Shown here: one piece after another, positions 11,641 to 21,650 of the stretch
Layout: the number at the start of each line of letters is the position of its first letter
Position numbering within the stretch: the first letter of the stretch is position 1
Origin: Reticulitermes speratus
Taxonomy: Eukaryota; Arthropoda; Insecta; Blattodea; Rhinotermitidae
Direction of reading: 5' to 3'
Assembly: GCA_021186555.1 (NCBI GenBank)
Contig: JAJKFL010000005.1
Span: 26,724,635 to 26,788,634 of the forward strand
DNA length: 64,000 nt
Translations under genes and position numbers: made by a program
Notes under the pieces: model-generated
Database searches by the model: none
Told to the model about the DNA's origin: nothing
Seen by the model: only the letters and a program-made list of their open reading frames with translations

Positions 11641-12214
11641 TGAGTAGATTAAAATTGTTTACTCATTTGTGTTAATGTATTTACTTATTCATTCTTTCAT
11701 TTATTCTCGTCTGTTTAAGCGCAGCCTCTCACACTTTATCCCTGCTATTTGTCTCTCGGTTTGTTCACTTGTTCACCGACCTTCTATTCATTCACTGATC
11801 AGCTAATTGCTATCATCGCTCGAGCGGGCAGATCAACCACGTTCAGGTGTAGTAAAGAGACGTGAGCCAGTGGCCGAGATAATCGACGGCGTGGCGCAGT
11901 ATTGATTTAGAATTAGGAGACCCAACAGCCCGTGAATATTAACCAGTGTTCCGACAGTCACAGGAATTCCCAACTGTTTCTCTCACGTTTCAACCTACAC
12001 ACAGAAGTACCGAATTATCCCTTCTGTGCTTCGCCGACATCATTGAGGTGTTCTGCAACATCACTGTTGGGTTTGAAAGGGAAAACTGAACGCTTTGATG
12101 CAGAATCAAGCGGCGGTTATCCATACACGCCTGACATAATACAAAAAGGACAATCGCAGTTTCATTTAATATGCACTTTATTTTTGACCATATCAAATAT
12201 TATAGAATCCGCGA
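11641..12214. other. gene-free stretch, nothing recognised
   Basis: Overlapping opposite-strand frames near 11932-12246 without recognisable family features. Confidence 0.4.
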
Positions 12215-12465
12215 TACCTTTGTTTAGTGGCCAGGTTACGAGATAAATCACTTAGAAGTCAGGATTCGATTTCCTGCAATGGAAAAGCTTACAAACCAGC
12301 TCTAGGTTCCAAACAGTCTCCTCTGCAATTGAAACTGGGCGCTTTCCCCAGGGAAAAAATCGGCTGAAATGGGAAACTGAGGACTCACCTGTACCTAATT
12401 TCGAGGAGATGGATGCGTGGAGCTGTACTTTTACTTCTCCGTACGACTTCGTAGAGTGTTGCGTC
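12215..12465 (+). mobile_element. SINE S5, degraded
   Basis: The tRNA-like head has box A near 12220 (AGTGGCCAGGTTACGAG) and box B GGATTCGATTTCC near 12262. The middle and tail blocks (AATTTCGAGGAGATGGATG, GAGCTGTACTTTTACTTCTCC) align in order with those at 2968 and 16398. Confidence 0.5.
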
Positions 12466-12705
12466 TTCCTCTATTACTTTTGATGCATCGTAGCTAGACG
12501 TCATTGAAGAAAAAAGGCGATGAAAAAAGACGATTTTTTATTGTAGACAATCCTTTGAAAAATTTCTGTTAAATTCAGGATGAACACAGACTGAAAGCGT
12601 TAGCAGAAAACATTTGGCCTTAAGATACAGAAAGTAACGTGAGGATGGATAAAACTGCTGAGTTAAGAGCTTATCATTTGTGCCCTTTACATATGGCGTG
12701 GAATA

Positions 12706-13076
12706 CACGTGGCTACTTCACGCGCTACTCGCCAGCGAGTTCACTAGCAGCTTTAAACTTGCCTTTTCTAATTATAAAAGCCAGTAAACTCGCTGACTAG
12801 TAAATCCGAGTGAGTGAAGTTGAAATAGGTTCAACTTTCCTCGCTACTCACTGGATAGTTTACTATCCAGCTTGTAAACTATCTCAGTGTAATTGATACG
12901 GCTAGTAAGTAGCTTGTGATAAAACACTAAAATTCTTTAGTTCATCTCTGAGAGAACTAAAGCGCTAGTATTTGACTGCCCAGCGTTTTCATTCCTACGT
13001 GTAACACAATAGGCGCGGCTAATTCACTAGCAGGCGAGTGAACTTGCTGGCGAGTAGCGTGTAAAGTAGCCCAGTG
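12706..13076. mobile_element. MITE with about 45-bp terminal inverted repeats
   Basis: The left end CACGTGGCTACTTCACGCGC and right end (reverse complement) CACTGGGCTACTTTACACGC open matching arms of about 45 bp that both run on through CTACTCGCCAGC(G/A)AGTTCACT. TA dinucleotides flank both ends, which fits a Tc1/mariner-like target. The interior folds into at least two more hairpins: CTGGATAGT/ACTATCCAG near 12852-12871 and CTTTAGTTC/GAACTAAAG near 12936-12963. It has no coding capacity. Superfamily assignment from the TA alone is tentative. Confidence 0.75.
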
Positions 13077-13079
13077 TAA

Positions 13080-15160
13080 TCCTCGCATATGACCATTGAA
13101 GTTAAAATAGGAATTATTTCCTTATTTGCTTAGACAGTTCTATAATCATTTGATCATACACCCTTTCTTCTTGTCACACACACGCGCGCGCTCGATGTCA
13201 AAAGCCTTATCAAATTATAAATGGTCTAGCAAAATGTCAAGTATTATCGAATTAAATCACATAAATTCCAACACGTAGCTGCAAGGTGTGCAGAATAAAA
13301 TTATATAAAAAACGTGTAATTCTGAAGTGGAGAATGGCAAAGCTAGAATCTTCCTTCACGGTGCATTAAGCTTTCTCCTGTTCAGTGATTTCGAAGCCCC
13401 AGGAGAAGCAGGCGGATTGCTTCTCATCCTGTCTGGACATTCCACTTTTCTTGTACACCCTGAAAGAAAACATTAATGACCATGTGAAACATATAGTGAT
13501 TTTGTGTTCATAGCTGTGTAACTTATTTTAAACAAGAGTTATGTCTGAACTTGAAAATAATGCAAGGCCTGTTTGATGAAGATTTGTCTGGGAAATGCAT
13601 TGACCAAAAGGACTCTCACACTTCACGTCTTGCCCCCATTTATCAACTCATTAAACTGTGTTCTGGCTGGGCGAACAAATCAAATATTTTGAAATATTAG
13701 GAAACCAACGCCTGTAAACGTATCGTAATAAAACTACAGGTAAAAATCATTGTTTAAAGTGAACATTTTTGCAGAAATATCGACAAGAAAGAAGTAGGTT
13801 TTGTGACGAAATTAAGCGAAGAATAAATCCAGAAAATTCTTGCCATTTTTCAGTTCAAGAAATCTGTTATCCCGTCTACTTTCCTCGGCCTTCACGGCAC
13901 ATGGGTCAGAAGGTTCCTCCGAAATGCTAGTACCTATCTACCAAACTACACTGCGTCACATCCCATATCACTAATTTTCACTGCCGTGCGAACCTCAAAT
14001 TGCGTGTAAATGGATCTGGCAGAGGGTTATAACTGGTTGACTTAGGTATTATCTGAACAGGTCTGACACCAAACTCTGGTGTCCTTCCAACTATGAAAGG
14101 AGGTTTCTGCTTTAAAGTTGTCATTGTGCCTGAAATCACATAATCAATGCGTATAGAGAAAGTGAATTTTTCCGTTCGTTAGTAACTTCGATACTCAGAG
14201 GAGGTGAAAGATCAGGTTCACGCTCAGGCCGCCTTTGTCCCGGTGAAATCTCTTTTGATACTGATAGGCAATATTGGCACTGTAGACGGGTTGTACGTAT
14301 TATTATTATTTTTATTATTATTATTATTATTATGTGTTTTACGTTGTGCAACCTGGTTAAGTTCGTTGCAGAGAGCGCGATGTGTTGGGATTATTATTAC
14401 TGGTAAATTAAAAGAGAAGGAAGAGGATACGTTGACTGCTTACTGCAGAGCGCTGTCCCGGTTTTCGTGTCTGATGTGTTACGGATAAGGAAAGCCTTGC
14501 AAATTCTAGCCATTCCGTTATCCTGATTGCAAAGCGGTGCCCCCATATATATATATATATATTTATTTATATAAGGTGCAATAGCCCTACTTCCACATTT
14601 TCCGTAAATTATTGTTGTTAAACTGTGTGATCCCCTCTTTGTTTAAAAGCCCTGTTTAGTTTACAGGTATTTGTTTATTCTCTCATGTGATCCATTTACA
14701 ACCATGTCTGTGTCTCTAAACATGTAATGTCAAACAGTAAGGTCATCAATAAATAATAAATCGGAAAGGATATGGAAGGAAACTGTCGTGGCTTAATTTG
14801 AAGTACTGTGTCGGCGTTCACCTGGGTGTACCAAGGGAGTCTCCACAATACTCATTTTGGATATCAAGTTTTCGGCCACACATAAATAAAAAAATAAATT
14901 ATTGAGACAGGTACAAGGAAATTCAATAAAGGATTGCGATTTTTTAATTTTTAATTATATTTAGGGAGCGGCGACTGTGAGTACTCGCCCTGGGCGCCAA
15001 AAAACCTCGCTACGCCACTGCATGCATCCATCCATAACATTAATTTTTCCATTTAGCTATAAACTCTCATAACCACTGTCAAAATTATGGGGTGAACACC
15101 TTAATTTAAGACACTTTGTCTAATTTTATAATGTAAATGGGCCCACATTCAGTACTTTAG
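13080..15160. other. gene-free stretch with short microsatellites
   Basis: Holds an (ATT)n run at 14298-14335 and a (TA)n run near 14547-14572. The open frames at 14136-14488 are partly created by the ATT run. No gene or repeat family recognised. Confidence 0.45.
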
Positions 15161-15462
15161 AAAGTAAAGGTAAAGCTATCCCTGTACAGGCCCTAATGGC
15201 TCCAGGAGGTTGAAGCGCCCAGGATTTGTATTAGACAATTGGCACGTGAAGGTGGCAAGGTTGTCAGCCCTATGCACCGGCTGCCTTTACCCCCAGGATA
15301 TACCCCTTATACTCATTTCTGTTACAGGTTTAGTTGACCCCAGGGCCATAGTGCAGCCGGAAGGATTAAGTGAAGGAAAAATCTCAATAACCCCATCGGG
15401 AATCGAACTCGCGACCTTCCGGCTTGTAGCGCAGTGCCTCAATCAACTGTGCCACCGTTATT
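15161..15462 (-). mobile_element. SINE S4, full length
   Basis: On the minus strand the head reads GGTGGCACAGTTGATTGAGG (box A) and GCGAGTTCGATTCCCGATGG (box B), then GAGATTTTTCCTTCACTTAA. The body ends at the plus-strand start AAAGTAAAGGTAAAGCTATC. That 3' end (GGCCTGTACAGGG, TTTACCTTTAC) matches the S3 tail although the tRNA-like heads differ. A second copy is at 24953. Confidence 0.8.
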
Positions 15463-15479
15463 GAATACAAAATATGTGT

Positions 15480-16397
15480 TTTTATTTTCTCTGCAAAGTT
15501 TGTCTGAAATATTTCTCGTTCTAAGAAGAACTGCGAAATATATTATCATGAATGACCATGCGTCTTCATTGAAAGTGCCCGTTACTCTTGTCAGATTTTA
15601 ATGAAACGTGAATTTTCTGGACAGAGTTTTGAAAAATACTCAAATATAAAATTTCATAAAAATCTGTCCAATGGGAGCTGAGTTCCATGCGGACAGACGG
15701 ACAGACATGACGAAACTAATAGTCGCTTTTCGCAATTTTGCGAACGCGCCTAAGAACAGTTGGCACCACAGTCTCCCATTGGCACTAATGCTACATACTC
15801 TCATTCAGGCACCTACCGTCGACACTAAGCAGTCCAGACCAGTGTCTCAAAATCTTATTGGCACTGTGGATCCCTTACAAATTCTCACAAATTATCTTAA
15901 ATCGTAGACCTGTAAGACACACGTCGTGGGTGGAAAAAGTCTAGAAATCCACTTACGTTAAGAAAGCAATACTGTTTTCTTCACATAAGCGCTGACGCTA
16001 TAATATAGACACACGTACATATTATAGATTCTTTATGAATAATAAATGACAGAACGGCGAGGTACCTTATAATTCACATCTGTCATAACTTTCAACGGGG
16101 TAGTATGTGAGAATCGCATTTTACGTCATGTTTCAACAAATATACATACTCGTTTACGCTCTGCTATATAAAATCTAAAGCTTTCAAATATTACGTAGTA
16201 TAAACGTTCAGACTATAATAGTACTGTTCTCGAACTTGAAATGTCCCTAAAAGCCTGTCTCCAACAAGTACGGTAAGGAATGTTAAGATCCCATTGCATA
16301 TACATTTATGAATGATGCAACTACATTTTATAAACTTATGAGAAGCGTTTAAGGATTACACCTGCGCGTATGCTCTGAATACCTGAAATATTTTGGA
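15480..16397. other. gene-free stretch, nothing recognised
   Basis: Short open frames only. No repeat signature recognised. Confidence 0.4.
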
Positions 16398-16645
16398 GCC
16401 GGCATAGCTCAGCGACATGTTGTAAGCCTACGTCAGAATAAAAACGAGATTCAGTTCCTGGCAACGGCAGAAATTTTTCTCTTCTGCATAGTGTCTAAAT
16501 CTGTGTCCCTCCCAGGCTCTCTTCCAACTTCCTACCCTGAGAATAACACGGCCGGAACACGAAGCTGCCTACTTACCCCCATCTAGTGCCGACGTTAAGA
16601 GTATGTGGATCTATAGACATACTTTTACTCTCTCATGCGTATTCA
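16398..16645 (+). mobile_element. SINE S5
   Basis: The head has box A GGCATAGCTCAGCGAC and box B-like GAGATTCAGTTCCTGG near 16450. The body leads to CCCCATCTAGTGCCGACGTT and GTGGATCTATAGACATAC, the same tail order as the reverse complement of S3 (CTCGTCTAGCGCCGAGGTT, AGAGCTATACGTCTAC). Best S5 head in the window. Confidence 0.65.
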
Positions 16646-16649
16646 TAGA

Positions 16650-17371
16650 GTGGTGCTTAATTACGCCAAAACACATTAAACACCGCATTTCTTACCTAAA
16701 TTACCGTCTTCCAAATGGTAATAAACCATTGTCGCTTTTGTAGAACGAAGTTGCTTTTACACCATGTTCTTAGCCGTTATAAAATATATATCACGTAGCA
16801 CAGAACCTAAGCATTATACGTGGTACGTACATCACATAAAACATACGTAAGAGAGAAAAGAAGAGAGAAAAGGTATAAAACGAGGAAGAAATGAGCTCTT
16901 TCTCTGTCCTTCCTACGTGGAAGCAAAACTCTCTCAAGGGAGACACATAACAAGTTATCTCCAGTGTTGTGAGGGCAACATATCGACTTGCTTGTACATT
17001 CTAAGTGTGCACAATTTACATGTGGCGTGGAATGAAACCTGACCCCCAGATAAAACACGACTTGAAGGAGAAATTTATAAGCCACGTCCTGTCTTCTGTC
17101 GTCTTCTCCCTAAGCTGTAGTCCGGATATGCAACAGCTTGCTGAGTTATTTACTGTTTTTACTTAGCGTGTCAGATAGTGTTTATTGTGAAGTGTCTTAC
17201 AGTTGAAATCCAGACTCTGCGAACCAATTGATCTTTTGTATCCACGTGTATTTTATCGACAAGGCAAAACAAGAAAAAAGTAAAACACAAAGTCAAAGAA
17301 AGGAAGCAGATAAAGAAACATAGTACTAAAGCAGAATGTTTGACACCACTTCCCATTATACAGATAACGTA
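16650..17371. other. gene-free stretch, nothing recognised
   Basis: Two minus-strand frames (16807-17085, 17171-17356) are low in complexity and show no family features. Confidence 0.4.
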
Positions 17372-17641
17372 AATTTCGCCCTATAACGTGGAATGAAGGC
17401 ACAGAGGGGGATTATAAGTATAGATGTACTCTTTCTTTAACCTCAGCGCTTTATGGGGGTGGGTGGTCAACATCACGCCCTGGCCGATTTATCCCCGGGC
17501 AAGAGACCCATTTTAGAGGAGACTGGGTGGGCCCTGCTGCAGGGCAGGACGGATACGGAAAATCTCGCCCCCACAGGGGTTCGAACCCTGGACCTTCCAG
17601 CCCATGGCGAGTCGCTATACCAACTATGCTATCGCAGCCGC
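17372..17641 (-). mobile_element. SINE S3, with complete tRNA-like head
   Basis: The minus strand starts GGCGGCTGCGATAGCATAGT. It has a good box A (TAGCATAGTTGG) and box B (GGTTCGAACCC), then GAGATTTTCCGTATCC. The body ends in the AGAGTACATCTATAC and CTTCATTCC tail blocks. No clear target duplication. Confidence 0.85.
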
Positions 17642-17777
17642 CTTCTGTTATTCAGAGAGGTATAAGTTATAGGATAAACTTTACGTTACTTGTACCGTAC
17701 ATTTTTAATTATATATATATCTTATGCAGACAAATGTACACTGTATTATGTTATTTAACACAATTTTTATTAAATGC

Positions 17778-17822
17778 TGCCCAACATGTTTCTAGCCTAT
17801 ATAAGGCTCATCTTCAGGGGCT
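17778..17822 (-). ncRNA. type I hammerhead-like motif
   Basis: The minus strand reads GCCC, CTGAAGA (core), a stem II of AGCCT/AGGCT with a short loop, GAAA, then CATGTT and GGGC. Stem I pairs GCCC with GGGC. The minimal stem III is C-G and A-U around an AU loop, and the cleavage site would follow GUU. All invariant core positions are present. Whether it cleaves is not known. A partly paired foldback (17849-17925) lies beside it. Confidence 0.6.
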
Positions 17823-17949
17823 CTTTCGTTGAAATTACAACAGCTATATTATTGGTATATAATAGGTACCAGGTACATCTAACGGCATTTTAAGAATTTT
17901 ATATACCAATATATAGTTATAGGATATTTATTATATTATTTAGATTTAA

Positions 17950-18390
17950 AAATGTGTGCTGAGGAGAATGTTGACTATAGAAGGAAGAACTAAGAGGAAA
18001 TTGGACAGACCTGCACAGTGCTAAGGTTCATAATTTTCACTCTTCTCCCGATATTATTAGGTTGATTACATCAACTATAATTAGACCGGTGAGGCACATA
18101 TCTTGTACGGAAGGCAGTAGATATTCCTACAGAATTTTAGGCGGAAAACTAGAGGGAATAGTCCATTTGGAAAATCTAGACGCAATTTTTAGGGTAATAT
18201 TAAGATGAATGTTGAGTAAATAAGATGGATGTGAACTAGACTCATCTTGCTCAAACTAAAACCCAGTGGTGGGCCCATATAAACAAGGCAATGAACTTTC
18301 TTTCTACATAAAACGCAATGAATTTTAAGACTTTCTCAGCGACTAGTCGAGTGTAGAGAAGGATAATACTGTATGGAGTTGGTTACTTAA
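17950..18390 (+). mobile_element. LINE family A, degraded ORF2 end and 3' end
   Basis: A frame reading RPVRHISCTEGSRYSYRILG, then GKLEGIVHLENLDAIF, aligns block by block with [20 protein letters not shown] and [14 protein letters not shown] at 5432. The 3' end GACTTTCTCAGCGACTAG and ACTGTATGGAGTTGG follows. Many substitutions indicate an old copy. Confidence 0.6.
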
Positions 18391-18930
18391 CAAATTAATG
18401 GTCTACTTGTGTGCATAATTATCACAGTAGGCAAACATCTTCTCACTGCATAGGCCTTTTCAGACAGCCTGACAACTCAAAGTTTTGCAAAGTGTTCATA
18501 CGTATAAACTTTAAGTTACCAGAAAAATTGTTCTTTAAGACATCGGATATTAAAATTCGTGTACCGTTAAGTATTATAATTTCTGAGATGAAACATACGT
18601 TTTAGCATGTCATTAGTATTACACGTTCACTTTATGTAGTTCATCAAATGGCGTTTGTCAAATAGTAACGACTGTTTTCCCCTTTATCTGTTGACAATCG
18701 GCTGTTGATCATCACAGCAACATAAAATTCTAACATCTTTTCATGTCTTTATATATAATAGATAGGTCATGCACGGATTAGTCATGAGCTATGACATCCT
18801 GCGTCCAAGAACTTGTTGAACTTCTGAATCAGTTTCAGTAAATGAATTTACATTTAAATTGCGCCTTCAAGTTTAAAGTTCATCCATGTTCATAATACGG
18901 CATTTCGATGAAACTCGAATCAGCTTTACC
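18391..18930. other. gene-free stretch, nothing recognised
   Basis: One 64-codon frame at 18411-18605 with no recognised features. Confidence 0.4.
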
Positions 18931-19201
18931 TCATTCTGTCTTAGCCTGACCTCTTCTCCCTACTCATTGTAGTTGTAGAGGTTATTGTTGCACCTGATCA
19001 CACTCAATGACACACACACACACACACTCGGTAGGACTCCTCTGGACGAGTGATCAGCCCGTCGCAGAGACTTCTACCTTCTTAGCGCACAACACTCACA
19101 AGAGAAAGACATCCTTGACCCCGGCGGAAGTCGAACCCGCAATCCCAGTAAGCGAGCGGCCGCAGACTTGCGCCGTAGACCGCGCGGCCACTGGGATCGG
19201 C
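18931..19201 (-). mobile_element. SINE S1b, full length
   Basis: The minus-strand head is GCCGATCCCAGTGGCCGCGC, with box B GCGGGTTCGACTTCC. The body has the S1 blocks and a (TG)n stretch (19010-19026 as CA), then the S1b tail with CTACAATGAGTAGGGAGAAG. A possible 10-bp target duplication (18922-18931 and 19203-19212, 8 of 10 equal) is tentative. Confidence 0.85.
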
Positions 19202-19204
19202 TAG

Positions 19205-20307
19205 TTGTACCTTAAGTCCGCTAAAAGTGAACGAAGTGCAGTAATTTTTTTCTTGCTATACTGAGTAATCATTTAAATAGTCCCCAAAGCAGAGTGACGA
19301 ATATGTAATGAAGCAAGCCGCTTGCGTTAGGCAGAAACTTTCCGGAGACTCTGGAACTTCTCACCATTTCCTGGGCACAACATTTCTTGCTCGTTTTAGG
19401 TTTACAATACTATTCTTCTTACGGGAAATGATACTATGTTTTCATGTCTATATGTACATGTATATATCCTCCCCGCAAGACTTCTGAACCAAATGAAAGA
19501 TGTTTATTAAATGTCACATGAACATAGTACCATTAGATTTTGTTCCATCTCTGTATGTTTCAAGTTCCTAATATCAGTAAGACGCCATGAAGTGCACACC
19601 AAAAATAGGGCCTATCAAATATTCGAAAAACGCATGTGCTCTTTGGGGGGTAACTTTTCGTATAACGTTACTATCAACATATAATGAATTACATCAGTTA
19701 TGACTGTGACATTTGGTACATACATATTTCATAAGAACGGGTCCTTTCTACAGATTTTTATGGCAGTTTCATTAATATTAGAAATTACAAGTTCAGTCAA
19801 GCCTCGACATTTTGGCATCATGTGTGAAAAAAGTTTCTCAGGAGAAGGTTACGTCACCGTGAAAATGACAACTCAGTTTCTCTGTTCTTGAGACTGATAA
19901 TCAGTGGCGCTTGGCTTCCAAATAATAATATAACTTCATACCGTCATACTTAGGCGTATCAAACTTCTTTATGAAGATGAACGTGTCAGAAGTTGTGTGC
20001 GGCCCCGTGTGTAATGCATGATACTTATTACATGTCCCAGGGCGTCACTCAGCATGAACGTGACTGTTGAGACTGGTAGACTACTGACAGACAAGGTTGT
20101 AGCTCCCTGCCTACTTTAACCCCCTAGCGCAAAGATAAAAACTCTCCGTGTTCTTGCTTCACGTACAGTTCATTAGCCTCTTCTCCAACTTACCCTCCCG
20201 TCTTTCCTCCGGACGTCCAAATCTTCGTCCTGTAGGATAGTTGTAACCCGTAAATCAGCCTACGCCCGATACATGTGTTCCAGGCCTGATGATGGACATT
20301 ATATTAA
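19205..20307. other. gene-free stretch, nothing recognised
   Basis: No coding similarity or repeat recognised. Confidence 0.4.
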
Positions 20308-20317
20308 CCCTTTGCAT

Positions 20318-20597
20318 GGTCATGCCATGGCTCGGGCGGTTAGTCGCCGGCCTCTCACCGCGGAGGCCCGGGTTCGATCCCGGGTTACTCCATATACGAT
20401 TTGTGGTGGACAAAGTGGCACTGGGACAGGTTTTCCCCCAGTACTTCGGTTTTCCCCTGTCAATTTCATTCCACCGGTGCTCCATTACATGGACAAATGA
20501 AAAAAACTAATCATCTTCATCACAGGGTTGCACAGTAAGCCTCAAGGCTGCGGTGCGTCCGTAGCGTCTGTTGCGGGGCCCTTTACCACAAAAAAAC
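20318..20597 (+). mobile_element. SINE S2, full length
   Basis: The head has box A TGGCTCGGGCGG and box B GGTTCGATCCC (near 20371). The body includes TTGTGGTGGACAAAGTGGCA and CCACCGGTGCTCCATTAC. It ends in the S2 tail AAGGCTGCGGTGCGTCCG, TGCGGGGCCC and a short A run. A weak target duplication (TTGCAT shared at 20312-20317 and 20600-20605) may be present. Other copies: 44183, 34579, 54842. Confidence 0.88.
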
Positions 20598-20644
20598 TCT
20601 TGCATTTTGGCATTATTTACAGGAATTTCTCATAGTGTGCGTGA

Positions 20645-20865
20645 TTTCTGGCTAACGCCGCGGTGTGAGGTCTTCACTCTTCTGAGATGTTACGCAGCGT
20701 TGATTGATATTTGGTTACCGAAATTTCGGGACAGCACATCGATGCCATCTTCAAGGATAAAGCAGTCCTTGACCCTTGAAAATGGGATCGATAAGCTGTC
20801 CCGAAAAGTCGGTAACTATCTACCAATCAACACTGCCTACAATCCCAGGAGAGCGAAGTTTCCAT
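20645..20865. repeat. GAAACGTCGG-type foldback, subfamily A2
   Basis: The left arm (20675-20760) holds GGTTACCGAAATTTCGGGACAG and CATCTTCAAGG. The right arm (20780-20862) holds CTGTCCCGAAAAGTCGGTAAC. The arms are inverted copies, each carrying an altered hammerhead-like core. The copy at 52512-52700 shares the long upstream block GATTTCTGGCT..., so both belong to one subfamily. Confidence 0.65.
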
Positions 20866-21181
20866 GAAGCATAAGTTTAATTGCTGAAATTTTATTTTGT
20901 GGTTGATAGTAGAGCAGACTATATACTGTAACGTTTACTGACATGATGATAGTGAAAACTGAACTGGAAAGAATGAGGTAGGAAGCAGGGTTGCTTAATT
21001 TTACGTACTATTTCCATATTTGTGTGGAAGTAGCGAATGAAACCACGGAAAGTGTGAGTCAGTACAATCGTATCCTGATACATATTCAGACCTCTTACCT
21101 ATCTGAAGTGAATCAGAAGCACGCCGCTCAAACAAACTTGCTCTTAATTTCACATTGTGTTCACCGTGCATCTTGACATGA
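20866..21181. other. gene-free stretch, nothing recognised
   Basis: No recognised content. Confidence 0.4.
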
Positions 21182-21234
21182 ATTTTCAGTTCTTAAACCA
21201 ACGAATGCACTTTTTTTCGTATTTTGTTCAATTC

Positions 21235-21280
21235 ACCCTACATATGTTTCGGCCGTGAGTCGGTCATTATCAGGGGTACA
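21235..21280 (-). ncRNA. hammerhead-like motif, left arm
   Basis: Minus-strand order: TACCC, a CTGATAA core that departs from consensus at one position, a GACCG/CGGCC stem II, then GAAACATATGTA and GGGTG. Stem I pairs. Mirror copy of the motif at 21545-21593, probably inactive. Confidence 0.5.
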
Positions 21281-21544
21281 TTGATAAGTTCACTTTACTG
21301 TTCACTGGTCCATTTGGTAATATATTATAATTTTTACGACATAGTGTTCTATATTTACAATTTATAGTGCTATACTTTGTACTTCAAACGCAAGATAAAT
21401 ACTATATACACCAAGACATTTCAAGAAAAAAACTTGAAGAAACTTTTTATACTGGTGATTGTCAGTGTAAAAAATAGCCTCAAACAATGTACCGGTTCTG
21501 TGATAATACCAAATGGACCAGTGAACAGTGAAGTGAACGTATCA

Positions 21545-21593
21545 GTCTACCCCTGATGATGGCCGAGTCACGGCCGAAACATATGTAGGGTGA
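21545..21593 (+). ncRNA. type I hammerhead-like motif, core intact
   Basis: Core CTGATGA at 21553-21559. Stem II GGCCG/CGGCC has an AGTCA loop. GAAA is at 21576-21579. The short stem III CATATG is followed by TA, and predicted cleavage is after A21587. Stem I pairs CTACCC with GGGTGA (five pairs, one wobble). All invariant hammerhead nucleotides are present. Function is inferred from pattern only. Confidence 0.75.
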
Positions 21594-21650
21594 ATTGAAC
21601 AAAATACGAAAATAAAAAGTGCATTCGTTGGTTTAAAAACTGAAAACTTG

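Larger units (their letters stand above)
21182..21650. mobile_element. foldback element with 144-bp arms and two ribozyme-like motifs
   Basis: The left arm 21182-21325 and right arm 21504-21650 are inverted copies of about 144 bp with few differences, from TTTTCAGTT(C/T)TTAAACCAAC inward to CTGGTCCATTTGGTA. Each arm contains a hammerhead-like motif pointing towards the outside of the element. The 178-bp spacer is unique. It has no coding capacity. The layout resembles inverted non-autonomous copies linked to Penelope-like retroelements, but that link is inference. Confidence 0.85.
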
